Part shown: piece by piece, positions 35,500 to 48,474 of the stretch | Position numbering within the stretch: the first letter of the stretch is position 1 | Layout of the letters: every line of letters begins with the position of its first letter | NCBI RefSeq assembly: GCF_019320115.1 | Contig: NC_089587.1 | Coordinates: 82,128,162-82,192,161 of the forward strand | Length of the DNA: 64,000 bases | Source of the DNA: Miscanthus floridulus | Taxonomy: Eukaryota; Streptophyta; Magnoliopsida; Poales; Poaceae | Reading direction: 5' to 3' | Notes under the pieces: generated by a model | Told to the model about the DNA's origin: nothing | The model's input: the letters and a program-made list of their open reading frames with translations, nothing else | The model's database searches: none | Program-made: the position numbers and the translations under genes

Positions 35500-38495
35500 C
35501 TTTGGGGCCTCTCCACCGCCAAGAGCAGAAGAGATAAAAAACTCACCACCTGCCGGGTGCTCACCGTCAACACAGAAGATGCTATCGTCGACCCCAGCTA
35601 TCACCCCTGGTCTGAGGTCCCCATCACCTTCAGTAGGGCCAACCACTTGGCAGACATCCCTTACATAGGGCGTTTCCCCCTCGTTCTCGATGCAACCATC
35701 AAGAAAGTACTCTTCAGCAAAGTACTCATCGACGACAGAAGCGCCCTGAACCTCCTCTTCGCTGGAACCCTAAAGGAGTTGGGCCTTAGAGTAGAAGACC
35801 TCACTCCCTCTGACTCCTCCTTCTAGGGTGTGGTACCTGGCAGGGCATCATGATTGCTTAGAGAGATCACCCTCTCGGTATAATTCAGCATGGCTAGCAA
35901 CTTCTGCGTCGAGCACATCAACTTCTACGTCGTCGACTTCAACACCGCCTACCACGCCATACTTGGTTGGCCAGCTCTAGCCAAGTTCATGGTCATACCG
36001 CACTACGCCTATCTGGTATTGAAGATGCCCTCACCTGCAGGAGTTCTGGCCCTATGGACCAACCTCGCTATCGCCTACGCCTATGTAATAGAGAGTCTCT
36101 CCCTCACCAAAGCCACCTACCTCTCCATCTAGATGGCTAGCGTGGTCACTGACGCCAAGACGGTGCCCGCCGATGACCTAGAGATCCCAGTGCTAGAGCC
36201 TCCTCATGCCTCCGCTAAGTCTAAGGAAACAAAGGAGGGTAGCCTCGGCCTCGACGACCCCACCAAGATTGCCAAGATTAGGGCTCATCTCGACCCCAAA
36301 TAGGAAAGCACGCTCATCTCCTTCCTACGTGCCAATGCCAGCGTGTTTGCTTGGAAACCTACAGACATGCTAGGGGTACCACGGGAGAAGATCGAGCACT
36401 CCTTGAATGTCTCGCCGACTACCAAGCCGTTCAAGCAGAAACTCTGACAATTCACGCTAGACAAGAAGGAGGCTATTAGGGTAGAAATAAAATGGCTCCT
36501 AGCAGCCGGATTTATTAAAGAAGTGTATCATCCTGAGTGGTTGGTAAACGTAGTTCTTGTTCAAAAAAAGAATAAAGAATGGAGAATGTGCGTTGATTAC
36601 ACTAATCTCAACAAACACTGCCCTAAAGACCCCTTCCGTCTGCCTTGGATAGACAAGGTTGTAGACTCCACCGCCAACTGCGAACTCCTCTCCTTCCTCG
36701 ACTATCACTCTAGCCATCACCAGATATATCTCAAAGAGGACGACCAGATCAAAACATCGTTCATCACCCCTTTTGGTGCGTATTGCAATACCACCATGTC
36801 TTTCAGACTAAAAAATGCTAGGGTGACCTACCAAAGGGTCATCTAGATGTGCATTGACCAACAGATAGCCCACAACATCAAAGCTTACATCGACGATATG
36901 GTTGTCAAATCCAAAACCATCAACAATCTCATCGCTGACCTTGAAGAAACGTTCACCAACCTGAAAAGATACAGATGGAAGTTGAACCCTTCAAAGTGCA
37001 TCTTTGGAGTTCCATTCGGTATACTCCTAGGCTACATCATCAACGCCCACAGTATCGAACCTAACCTCGACAAGGTCTCCGCCATAACCAATATGAAATG
37101 GTTGACCTACGTAAAGGATATACAGAAGCTCATAGGGTGCATGGCCGCTCTTAGTCGCTTTATATCATGCCTCGACAAACAGGGACTACCATTCTTCAAA
37201 CTACTCAAGGCCTCCAAGCGCTTCTCCTGGTCAGAGGAGGCTGATACGGCCTTTGAGCAGCTCAAGTTGTTTTTAACGAAGCCCCCGATCATGACAGTGT
37301 CTCAACCAGATGAAACCCTATTGATCTACATTGCCGCCACTTCTCGTGTTGTTAGCACATCTATCATCATTGAGCGTGAGAAAGTTGGACACGCCTATAA
37401 GATACAACATCCGGTCTACTTCATCAGTGAGGTTCTTAATGAGTCCAAAACTCGTTACCCTCAGGTTCAGAAGCTGTTATACGCCATTCTGGTCACATCG
37501 CGCAAGCTCCGCCATTACTTCGAGTACTACAAGATCACCATGGTCATTGAGTTCCCTCTAGGGGACATCCTCTACAACAAAGAGGCCAATGGCCACATCA
37601 TCAAGTGGGCAGTCGGGCTTGGCACTTATTCCATAGAATTCAGAAGTAGGCCGACCATTAAGTCGCAGGTGCTGGCTAACTTGATCGCTGAGTGGATCGA
37701 GATCCAAGAGCCCATCCTGGCTGCTTGCCCCGAGCACTGGATAATGTATTTTGATAGCGCCCTAAACATCAATGGTGCTGGCGTCAGCATTTTGTTTATT
37801 ACTCCAACTAAGGACAAGCTCCGTTACAATCTCTGAATTCATTTTTTAGTTTCCAACAACGCTGTGGAGTATGAAGCATGTCTCCACGAACTTCGTATAG
37901 CCGTCGACCTCGGTGTCAAATGCCTCATGGTATACGGAGACTCCGCGCTGGTCATCAACTAGGTCAACAAAGATTGGTCCTGTTCCAGTGAGAAGATGGA
38001 CACATACTGCGCTGAGATCAGAAAACTCGAAGGAAAGTTCTACAGTATCGAGTACCACCATGTGGTACGAGACCAAAATCAGCTCATCGACCACATATCT
38101 AAGATAGGCTCTTCTCGCTCCGTGATTCCACCTAGGGTTTTTGTTCAAGACCTCTTTATGCCGTCTATTAAGGAAGAGAAGGAAGTTCAAGTAGTTTCCC
38201 CCACCGAGCAGCTGGTACATATAGTACCTTCATTGGTCGTAGATTGAAGGGAACAGTTCATCAAGTACCTCACCAGCGCCGACGTACCCGCCAATAAGAC
38301 CAAAATTGAATGCCTCATCCATCACAACAACCATTACATGCTGGTAGATGGGAAGTTGATGAGGAAAAGCACCAAGGAAGGGATACTGCAAAAATGCATC
38401 ACCCAAGAAGAGGGTACAAAATTACTCCTTGAAATTCACTTTGGCTCCTATGACAATCACGCGGCCTCCAGAAACCTGGTCAACAAAGTTTGTTG
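35500..38495 (+). pseudogene. Gypsy protease-RT-RNase H fragment, 3'-truncated in integrase
   Basis: One unbroken reading frame with several stops. Protease region: KVLIDDRSALNLLFAGTL (about 35713), where the family has DGGS, so the active-site Gly-Gly is lost. RT: CVDYTNLNKHCPKDPF, FLDYHSSHHQI, AYIDDMVV (about 36887). RNase H to about 37600, aRNase H from MYFDSALNINGAGVSILF (about 37745), then LVYGDSALVIN-type residues near 37928. Integrase begins (HFGSYDNHAASRNLVNKVC) and stops abruptly at about 38495. It is paralogous to pol at 1-3329 but clearly diverged. Stops include TAG at 36130 and 36301. Confidence 0.85.
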
Positions 38496-39002
38496 TACTC
38501 AACTTAAACTACAACTTCTATTAAAGGTCAAACTTCATATCTAGAAAAGAAACTATAGTTTTACCCTGGTCAAAACAACATCGTGAAAAAAAGAGTTAAC
38601 TATTGATCCAACACTTAGAAGCATTTTTAGGCTAGTTCATGAACATAAGGCCTAGATTAGTTTTTATCTTAAGTATTTCTAGGCTGTTTTAAGTGATCAA
38701 ACAAGTTACTGTAAAAAATCTAGAGTTAGCCACATTTCTCAATACCCAGGCCATGGTAAAAATTAAAATTTATCAATTTCCATAGCTCAGCGCCAAGATC
38801 CACGGCGCCGAGCTCATGCCACGTCCGCGCCACGCAAGCAGCCACATCAACGCCATGAAGAAAATGACCCTGGATCTCGGCGCCAATTGTCACGGCGCTG
38901 AGGTTAGGGTCTATTTTTTGAAAGGATACTGCCAAAGCCGTATTTGTGAAAATCTTTTAAAAAAGGGGGCTAAAAAACAAAAAAATACGGCGACTATGAC
39001 AA
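38496..39002 (+). other. Junction sequence with second GGCGCCGAG repeat
   Basis: AT-rich unassigned sequence to about 38780. Then a relative of the 17627-17760 repeat: GGCGCCGAGCTCATGCCACG, TCTCGGCGCCAATTG, GGCGCTGAGG, GGGTCTATTTTTTGAAAGG, AAAAAGGGGGCTAAAA. No gene. Confidence 0.5.
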
Positions 39003-40129
39003 GGTTGGTTGGTGATCTGAGCTAGGGCCTAGGGGCATATATATATATGGTAGTGCCACTCACGCTCATCATCACTCCGTGTCAAGCAAAGGCAACCACA
39101 CGGCACGCACATAATTAAATGCATGATTAACACCTTGCTGATACACATGTAAAATGTACACCCGCTCATGCATTGCTAGTGCTGGTCCTAGGGGTATGGC
39201 ACGAGGTGCGACGGCCGAAGGCCCAAGCCTAGGTATACAAACCTCTTGGTCCTATAGTTTATTAGGCATTAGCAAACTAATGAGAAGAGAGACATAGAAC
39301 TGGTTAGACAGTCCAAAAAGACAACATTGGTATTTCTTTCCTAGTTTCCTTTCCCATGACCCTAGGGTAGAGAGGAGATGAGGAGTCACGCTGCACATAG
39401 CACACTCTGATTGTGAGTTCGTGATGTGCACCTTACACATGCGGAGCTGGCGAGCCATGCCACCGTGAAGAGCTAGACTACCAGAGATACGGACACGGCG
39501 TATGAGGACGGCGACCAGGCATGGCTCCACGATGATGACATCTTGATTCTTGACTTTTTATGAATTGAGATCACCGATCAGTTGTTTAGCCCTAAGGTAT
39601 TTTTTTATTTTTAATCCAAATTAATTATTTGTATAATATTCTAAACTTATAGTACTTTGTACCCATATAGTCATATTTTTCTTCTAATTTAGGTGTTAGA
39701 ATTTTAGAATGTTGCCTAAGAAACATTTGTCATGGGTGAGAAAAGAAAACGAATATATTGCTTTTTTAATCTACATTGTTCCTCGATAATTATCATACAT
39801 CTACAAATATATTGCTTAATCTACATTGTTCCTCGATAATTATTAGACATATTAAATTAAAAATATGTTATTGAATTTGCTTTCATTTTGCAAGTAAAAT
39901 TAGTTTCTATGTATTATAAGATTTTATACATGGTTAATACGGCCGTTGCGATGAGATCGCCATAGGGCCCTTAAAATCGTAGGATCGACACTGTGCATCA
40001 CCAATATATATACAAGTACTCTATCTAGTACTCCCGTACGTACCTTTTGCGTGTGTAACCAAATGGTCCTGGCTACTAGTATTACCTGTTCATCCATCCG
40101 TACATGCTTCCACACGTGGTCTTACTAGT
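39003..40129 (+). repeat. Duplicated segment, copy C (left part, interrupted by a hAT-like element)
   Basis: 39003-39176 and 39994-40129 match copies A and B (CCACACGGCACGCACATAAT; CGTGTGTAACCAAATGGTCC). The match resumes after the Copia element at 53384 (CTCTTAAACAAGTATATGTA). Its left edge (GGTTGGTGATCTGAGCTAGG) matches B at 29394. Everything left of that is missing. Confidence 0.85.
39177..39993 (+). mobile_element. hAT-like non-autonomous element, 817 bp
   Basis: Terminal repeats TAGTGCTGGTCCTA and TAGGATCGACACTG are inverted with a few mismatches. Flanks TGCATTGC and TGCATCAC are an 8-bp duplication with two differences. Copy A has the empty site TGCATCGCC at the same place. An 8-bp duplication and TAGTG/CAGTG ends fit hAT. 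No transposase; AT-rich interior. Confidence 0.82.
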
Positions 40130-41594
40130 TGAAAGCATCTAGGCCCCTAGTTGGGTTTTGGTGATTAATGACAATACATGAGTACTATGACTAACGTGTA
40201 TTTTGCAGAGAGAATTAAGTTAGGTCATGGTAATGGAGATCGATTGGGCTATCATGGTGGTCATGCCCCTATGATGGAAATCATTTCGTTTTTCAAAGGA
40301 TGGACGACAAGGTTAAGGATGTACTAGTTCTAAGTGTCGTTTGGTGTTGAGGAGACACTTAGAGTAGTTTAGGACTTTGTTTTTCCTTTGGCCGTACTAT
40401 TAAGGGGGAGTATGGATGGGTAGCTTGACCTAAGTGAGTCTAGTGAGTTAGGTGTGGTGCATACTTGCTAAATCTAGCACTAGGTAGCCCCTAAAAAGCC
40501 CCTAGATCCATTGGAGTAAACTTCATTCACGTATGATCGAGAGTTGGAAGTGAATGGAGGGTCAAATGCTGATCAGACGCTGGTTCTAGAGTAACCAGAC
40601 GCCGGCGCAGAGCTCGGTCAGTTCATTGGATCAAGGTGATTTCATCTGGTGCGACCAGACGCTGAGAGGTGAGTGATCGGACGCTGGGTCTCAGCGTCCG
40701 GTCGACTCCAGTAAGGTTCCAGAGAGGGAAAATCATGACTGGACGTGTTCGATTAGTGCTAACCGGACATTGTCCAGCGTCCGGTCATAACTTAAACACT
40801 AGAGTTTGGGGAGAACTGACTGGAGCGTCCGATCACCCCACAGAGACACATAACGGTTCATTTTTCAACCAAGATTATAAATACTTCCTCCATTCATGTG
40901 AGGGGGGTACTTTTGTTCATTCCAACAGCTGAGAAACACCTTTGAGAGTGCCAAAAAGAGCAAGGTCCTAGTGAGGTGATTGAGATTTGAGAATCCCAAA
41001 GAGAGCCCTTATTAGTGAAAGCAAGAGTAGCAAAGTGTGCATCCACCCTTCTCATTAGGCTTGTCATGGTCAAGTGAGAGTTCATGCTTGTTACTCTTGG
41101 TGATCGCCATCACCTAAATGGCTTGGTAGTGATTGGGAGCTTGGTGATCATCCGGCGAAGCTTGTGGATGATCCAACTCAAGTTGTGAGCGGTTGTGGGT
41201 GATTCACCGCGACGGAGTGTCAAAGAATCAACCCGTAGAGAGCACTTGATCCTTGCGCAAATCAAGGGGGAGCCACACCCTTGCACGGGTGCTCTAATGA
41301 GGACTAGTGGGGAGTGGCGACTCTCCAATACCTTGGCAAAACATCGCCGCATTCCTGCTTCTCTTTTTACCTTCAGCATTTACTTTGAGCAATTCAATTC
41401 TTGTCTTTACATTCATAGAATTGCCATGCTAGAGTAGGATTGGAACATAGGTTGCTAAACTTTTGTGTGGTAGATCAATAGAAACACTTTCTAGGCACAT
41501 GGGGTTAATTGGGCTAACCGTAGGACTTAATTATTGCAAAGAAATTTAGAATTAGCCCAATTCACCCCTCCTCTTAGGCATCTTGATCCTTTCA
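40130..41594 (+). mobile_element. Copia LTR 1 (1465 bp)
   Basis: It starts TGAAAGCATCTAGGCCCC and ends TCTTGATCCTTTCA. TATAAATA lies at 40876-40883. 40570-40830 carries many GACCGGACGC or GCGTCCGGTC words. About eleven differences from LTR 2 are visible in the first ~165 aligned bases, so the insertion is not recent. Confidence 0.93.
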
Positions 41595-41596
41595 AT

Positions 41597-41607
41597 TGGT
41601 ATCAGAG
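41597..41607 (+). other. Primer-binding site (initiator Met tRNA)
   Basis: TGGTATCAGAG starts two bases after LTR 1, the usual Copia primer site complementary to initiator methionine tRNA. It repeats at 52827 after LTR 2. Confidence 0.9.
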
Positions 41608-41646
41608 TCTCGTGCTCATGAATTAGACTTAACCATCTAGAGAAAG

Positions 41647-43657
41647 ATGTCTCTTGGGGATGGACCTCCTCCTATCTTTGAGGGGGATGATTTTTCATAT
41701 TGGAAAATCCACATGGAGGCATATTTAGAAGCTCTAGATGTTGGGATACTTAGAGCCACCTCACAAGGATTCCTAAAACCTCAGGATGCTACACACCTAC
41801 AAGGCTTGGACTCACTCAAATGCAACCATCTGATGTTGTAAGAAAAATCTTGAGTGTCCTCCCCATTGATAAATATGGGCATATTATGACCGTGCTTGAT
41901 CAAGGTGATCTTTCCACCGCTACACCAACACAAATCTTGGGAAAGATCAATGTTCATGAGATGTACATGCACATCACACCACAAGATGGCTCATCCTCTA
42001 CTAAGAAGAAAGAAAAAGACTTAGCAATCAAAGCTAGCCAAGAGAAGGGCAAAGCAAGGCTTGAGTATGAGAGCTCAAGTGATGATGAAATTGATGATGT
42101 AAGTCTTGCTCTCATGGTGAGAAGAACCACCAAGATGCTAAAGAAGCTCAACAAGAGTGGCATCAAGTTTGATGGTAAGAAGAAGAAGTTCTTCACTAGC
42201 TCAAGAAGGAAGCCAATCTCTGAGATGGATTGCTACAATTGTGGAGAAGTTGGTCATCTACCACACCAATGCACCAAGCCCAAGAAAGACAAGTTCAAGA
42301 ACAAATACAAGGGTAAGAAAGATGACTCAAGCAATGAAGAAGAAGATGAGAAGAAGAAAAATAAGCCATACAAGAAGAGAGATGGCAAGAAGGACTTCCA
42401 CAAGAAGAAGAAAAGTGGAAAGGCATACATCATCGGTGATTGGCTCATGGACATTGATTCATCTAGTGACTCATCCGATGATGATAGTGACAATGAGAAG
42501 GTGGCTGCCATTGTTATTGACTCTTCATCATCTTCACAGCCACCACCGCCATCATCCTCTACACACCTATGCCTTATGGCCAAGGGTGATCGCAAGGTAT
42601 CAAATGATGATAGTAGTGGTGATGAACATGCTAGCAATGATGATAGTGATAGTGATGATGATGAATATGAATCACCTTCTTATGATGATCTTATTAAATT
42701 GCTAAATCAATACACTAAGATAATTAGAAAGAGTAGAGCTAAGAATGAAAACTAGAAGCTAAGAATGATTCTCTTTTAGCTAAATGTGATATAGCCGAAA
42801 AGACTAGTGTTGAGCTTAGAGAAGCAAATGGTGCTATATCATCCAAACTCAAGGAGCTCAAATCTTCTAATAAAGAGCTTAAAGATAAACATGATAAACT
42901 TGAGAGGATACACAATGAGCTTGTCACTAGCCACAACATGCTAAAAGAAGAATATACTGCTCTTAAGATTAATCATGATAATCTTGTCATTGCTCAAGAA
43001 TATTTATCCAATGAGCCACATGATGCTACTAACAATGTTGTTAAGATTGATATAGCTACATCATATGATGATTTGATCATTGAGAGCATTGAGTAAAGTT
43101 CTAGTAGCAAGGGCAAGCAAGTGGTTGAGACCGATAGTTATGAGTATATCAAGCTCAAGAATGATAACGAAAAGCTTAAGAAAGATCTTAAAGAGCTCAA
43201 AACCACCAACACCATAGTGCTAGAAACTCTTGATCATGATGGTAATTTGATTCTTGAGAATGAGAAGTTAAAAGAAGAGAACAAGAAGCACAAGGAAGAG
43301 AAAAATAATGATGCACTCAAGGAAGAGTACAAGAAGCTCAAATTGGAGAAAGAGCATCTCAAGATTGGATTGAGCAAGTTCACAAGAGGCAAGCATCTTC
43401 AAAGTGAACTACTAATAAACACCGTCATGAAGATGGATAGAAGTGGCATTGGGTACTTGGCAAACCAAGAGAAGAAGGCTCAAGCTCAACAACAACACAA
43501 GTCAAAGACAAAGCCAAAGAGATGTTTGAGTGAGGACAAGAAGGCCACTTTGCCCATGAGTGCCAAACTCCACCACCATAACCCTTGCCCAAGCATGCTA
43601 GACCTTGTGCCTTCAATGCTCATTACATGCTTAGAAAGGACTCTAGTGGGAAGATGA
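41647..43657 (+). pseudogene. Copia gag, decayed (zinc knuckle, coiled coil)
   Basis: It starts MSLGDGPPPIFEGDDFSYWK. The conserved middle of gag appears deleted: after DATHLQGLDSLK the frame changes and resumes at MQPSDVVRKILSVLPIDKYG. A CCHC knuckle CYNCGEVGHLPHQC lies near 42232, followed by Lys-rich and Asp/Ser-rich stretches. After a stop and a frame change near 42755, a long coiled coil runs to about 43420 (SSKLKELKSSNKELKDKHDK; KLKKDLKELKTTN). Gag should form the particle shell. This one is broken by frame changes and stops near 42755 and 43096. Confidence 0.85.
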
Positions 43658-43749
43658 AAGTCATGTTCTTAGGACATCCCAACAAGAATACCCCTAAAAA
43701 AATTTAGGTAGCAAGGTCACTTGATGAGAAGGTGAAGGACCCTTAACAA

Positions 43750-46700
43750 GTTTGGGTTCCTAAAGCTTGATCTCTTGTGTGTAGGTGAACTACAAGACCG
43801 GTGGAAGTCATATGGTTATTGATAGTGGTTGCACACAACATATGGTTGGTGATCCTCGTATGTTCATCTCACTAGATGAAGAAGTAGATGGACAAGAAAG
43901 AATCATATTTGGAAATAATTTAAAGGGTAAGGTAAAAGGATTGGGCAAAGTGGCAATATCAAATGATCATTCTATCTCAAATGTGCTATATGTTGCTTCA
44001 TTGACCTTCAACTTGCTATCCGTTGGACAATTATATAATCTTGGCTTCCAATGCTTGTTTACCGAGAAAGAAGTTGTTGTATCTAAGAAGGATGATAAGC
44101 AAGTGATATTCAAAGGATTTAGATACAACAACCTATATCTAGTGGACTTCATCTCTGAAGATGCTAATTTGAAGACTTGCCTATTCACCAAAACAATACT
44201 TGGATGGCTATGGCGTGGAAGACTTGCTCATATTGGGATGAGCTCACTCAAGAAGCTAATGAAGAATGATTTGGGTTGAAGGATGTGAAGTTTGAGAAGG
44301 ACAAGCTTTGTAGTGCATGTCAAGCCAGCAGGCAAGTTGCAAATACTCATCCAACAAAAGCTTTCATGTCAACCACAAGAGTGCTAGAACTCCTTCACAT
44401 GGACTTATTTGGACCAACAATATACAAGAGTTTGAGAGGAAATCTTTATTGTCTTGTGATTGTTGATGACTATTTAAGATACACATAGGTATTCTTTCTT
44501 CATGATAAATCCAAAGTTGCATCTTGCTTCAAGAAGTTTGCCAAAAGAGCACAAAATGAATTTGAAGTGAAGCTCAAGAAGATTAGAAGTGACAATGGTA
44601 AAGAATTTGACAACACAAACATAGAAGCCTATTGTGATAAAGTTGGGATCAAGCATGAGGTCTCCGCAACATATACTCAACAAAATGATGTAGTTGAGAG
44701 AAAGAACCAGACATTGATCACTCTTGCAAGAACAACGCTTGATGAGTACAACACTCCTGAAGCTCTATGGGCGGAAGCTATCAACATCGCTTGCTATGCA
44801 TCCAACCGTCTATTCCTTCAAAAGTTTCTTGGCAAGACACCTTATGAGTTGCTCAATGGGAAGAAGCCGGATGTCTCCTTCTTTAGGGTGTTTGGTTGCA
44901 AATGCTACATCTACAAGAAGCGACAACACCTAGGGAAGTTTTAAAGATATTGTGATATTGGTTTTCTTGTTGGTTACTCATCAAAGTCCAAAGCATATAG
45001 AGTATTTAATCATGCCACCAGCTTGGTTGAACAAACATATGATGTGGAATTTGATGAATCTAACGGCTCCCAAGGAGCACATGAGAATCTTGATGATATA
45101 GGTGATGAACCATTAGGAGAGGCTATGAAAAACATTCTGGTTGGAGACATCAAGCCTAATGATGATGAAGATGATGTACAAGTGATCAGTCCTCCTTCTT
45201 CATCAAGTGTGCCACAAGATGGTGAAAAGATGGGAGAGTAGAAAATAAAGATACTCATGTCTCCCATGAGCAAATGGTGACACAAGCACAAAATGTTGAT
45301 GCTCCACAACCTCCCCCTCAAGTGGTTGATAGAAGAAATTCATCTCTACTTTAAGCTCATCCACAAGATCTCATCATAGGGAGTCCATCAAAGGGAGTAA
45401 TGACTCGCTCACAAAAACTTGCTTCATTTATTGAATATCACTCTTTTGTCTCTTGTTTTGAGCCTACCAAGGTAGAAGAAGCTCTTCAAGATCCAGATTG
45501 GATCAATGCCATGCATGAAGAGTTGAACAACTTCACCCGCAATAAAGTTTGGACTCTTGAAGAGCTACCAAAAGGTGCAAGAGTCATTGAAACAAAGTGG
45601 GTGTTCCACAATAAGCAAGATGATCAATGCGTTGTTGTGAGGAACAAGGCAAGACTAGTTACAAAGGGGTTCCCTCAAGTTGAAGGTTTGAATTTTGGAG
45701 AGACCTTTGCACCGGTTGCAAGACTAGAAGCCATCCATATCCTCCTTGCATATGCCTCACATCATGAAATGAAACTATATCAAATAAATATGAAAAGTGT
45801 AATTTTAAATGGCTTTATTAATGAACTAGTCTATGTTAATCAACCTCCCGGGTTTGTAGACCCTAGATATCCTAATCATATTTATAGGTTGTCCAAGGCG
45901 TTATATGGGCTTAAGCAAGCCCCAAGAGCTTGGTATGAGCGACTTTGGGACTTCCTCATTGAGAAGGGCTTCACCATTGGAAAGGTCGACACCACATTAT
46001 TCACCAAGAAGCTTGATGGACATATCTTCATTTGCCAAGTGTATGTTGATGATATCATCTTTGGATCATCAAATGAAGATTCTTACAAAGAGTTTGGTGA
46101 ATTGATGTCGAAGGAGTTTGATATGTTAATGATTGGAGAGCTTACCTTCTTTCTTGGTTTTTAAGCCAAGCAAATGAGAGAAAGAATTTTTATCTCTCAA
46201 GAGAAATATATAAATAATCTTCTCAAGAGATTCAAGATGGATGAATGTAAGGCAATCAAGACATCAATACCAACTAATGGACATCTCGACCTAGATGAGG
46301 GAGGTAACACATTTGATCAAACTCTCTTCTGCTCTATGATTGGTCGCTTATTATATTTAACCGCATCTAGGCCCGACATCATGTTTAGTGTGTGTATGTG
46401 TGCTAGATTTCAAGCTAATCCTAAGGAAACTCATTTGATTGCCGTTAAAAGAATCCTGAGGTATCTTAAGCACACACCAAGCATTGGCCTTTGGTATCCC
46501 AAAGGAGCTATATTTGAATTAGTTGGCTATTCAGATTTGGATTATGCCGATTGTAAAGTTGATAGAAAAAGCACATCTAGAGGGTGCCATTTGCTTGGTA
46601 GATCACTTGTGTCTTGGTACTCCAAGAAACAAAATAGTGTGGCTTTGTCCACCACAGAAGTGGAATACATTGCCACAGGTGCTTGTTGTGCACAAATACT

Positions 46701-47001
46701 TTATATGAAACAAACTTTGCTAGACTATGGAGTAGTTCTAGAAAAAGTACCTCTTTTGTGCGAGAATGAAAGTGCGGTAAAACTTACAAATAATCTGGTT
46801 CAACACTCTCGCACCAAGCACATAGATACCCGCCATCACTTTCTTAGAGATCATGTTTCAAAGAATGATATTTCATTAGAAGGTGTAAGGACTGAGAATC
46901 AATTGGCGGATATCTTCACTAAACCGCTAGATGAGGCGAGTTTTTGTCCATTGTGGAATGAGCTCAATGTGCTTGATTTTAGTAACTTTACTAAGAAATG
47001 A
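43750..47001 (+). pseudogene. Copia pol: protease, integrase, RT, RNase H, decayed
   Basis: Protease VIDSGCTQHMVGDPRMF (about 43815). GAG-pre-integrase LWRGRLAHIGMSSLKKLM. Integrase: LLHMDLFGP (Asp), IRSDNGKEF (Asp), NDVVERKNQTL (Glu). RT: W(V)F...NKARLVTKGFPQ, then QINMKSVILNG, where the family has a catalytic Asp in QMDVKSAFLNG, so this Asp is Asn. YVDDIIFGSS keeps the YVDD box (about 46044). RNase H: GYSDLDYADCKVDRKSTSRG and KHIDTRHHFLRDH. Ends LNVLDFSNFTKK, stop at 46999-47001. Stops and frame changes near 44279, 44487, 44942, 45239 and 46162. It is inactive by stops and by the Asp loss. Confidence 0.92.
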
Positions 47002-48474
47002 GCTTGTGTTGTCCCTTGCATTGTATTGTAATATACAACATGTTTACTTTTTGGTAATGCATATAAGGCTTGTCTAACATGGTTAAGATAACCACCGAAA
47101 AGCGAGTGAAGAAGTGTAATCTTGGATCAAACTTGACAAGCAACTAGATTTACTTTCAAGTATTGCATTGCATATGCATGAATGTTGCTTTGTCGTTTGT
47201 CTTCAATTGCCCTCTTATTGCCTATTTTTTAAAAAGAATTATAGCCTAAGGTAAAATATTTTGAAAATTTTGAGGGTTTGAGAGAGGTCACTCACATTAG
47301 TCCCAATTGGTGTTTATTTGGATCTTATTGCAGTTAAGACTTGATTGGGAACAAGCAGCACTAAAGACTTCAAAGATTTGCTGGAAAAAGAGTGACTGGA
47401 CGCTGCACCGGACTCTGAAGTCTAACATCTGGTCAGTTCATAGGAGGTGAACCTTGCTACGAAGGAGTGACCGGACTCTGCTATTCAGCATCCGGTTAGA
47501 AGGCGTTCCTGCGTCCAGTCAATCAAAGACGAAGGAGACAGGTTGGACCGAACTCTAGATGCGTCCGATCAATGGTGATCGAACGCGTCTAGTCGTGATT
47601 CCAGGGGTTTTGGACCTCTCTAGAATCGACCAGACTTTGGGTGGCAGCGTCCGGTCAGTTGAAATCGTGCGGGTTTAGGACTTCTTCTCTGTTTCCTTTT
47701 CTGTCTCGTCGGGGGACCCCTTATATCCCAATCCACCGTTCCATTACATCCCGCACCACATCCAATCTGCCATTGCGCCATCATCACCGCCTACGCAGCA
47801 CTCGTGCCCTAGCCGCCTCCTCCTGAGCCACCATGTGCCCGCGCCCTAGCTCCATGCTGCCGCAGCAGCACCGCTCGACCACTACACCGCCCTGCTCTCA
47901 CACTCACGCCACCATGACCTTGTCCCATGCTCCCATGTCTGATCTATCACCACATGCCCCATGCATCACCACGCCCATGCCGTGCTCCAGCGCCTCCACC
48001 GTACCAAGCAGCAGCGCCACCCGTGCCCGAGCCTCTATGCCAGCAAGAAGCCAACGCTATGCCCTAGTGCCACCGTACCCCTACATTGCTACTCATCGGT
48101 GACCTAGCCACTTCCTCCGCATCTTCTCGGTCCCTGAACTTCATCGAGCCAGAACTCTAACTCTAGCCAATTCGGTGGTTCCCCATGTGTCGTTTCTCTT
48201 CTCTTTGGATCACCGGTTCATCTGGTAGCAAGCCCTCGATTCCAATTTCCTATCTAATTGCTTGCTTCTTAGGGTTTCATATCTCTAGATATATTGTATT
48301 TATTTGTATATCCTATCTATTCTATCATGCAGCGAGTCGGTATCGTTGTGGTCCCATTGGCAGTTGTTAGTCAACTCGGGGCCAAGCTCACGAGTACGGA
48401 TCGAGGTCAAGCCTTGAAAGTGATAGTTGGTAGTTGATTCTTGTCAGGGCAGTTGTTCTTTTCAGCTTCATCAG
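47002..48474 (+). other. Spacer between pol and the env-like ORF
   Basis: No gene. 47390-47670 repeats GGACGC, GACTGGAC and GCGTCCGGTCA words like those in the LTR U3. 47690-48140 is C-rich. ACCCCTTATATCCC near 47716 could be a TATA element for a separate transcript of the next ORF, as inferred from position only. Confidence 0.5.

Noticed and set aside
47641..48102. Small Ser/Pro/Thr-rich ORFs before the env-like ORF
   Set aside because: They lie in C-rich non-coding spacer of the Copia element, with no family resemblance.
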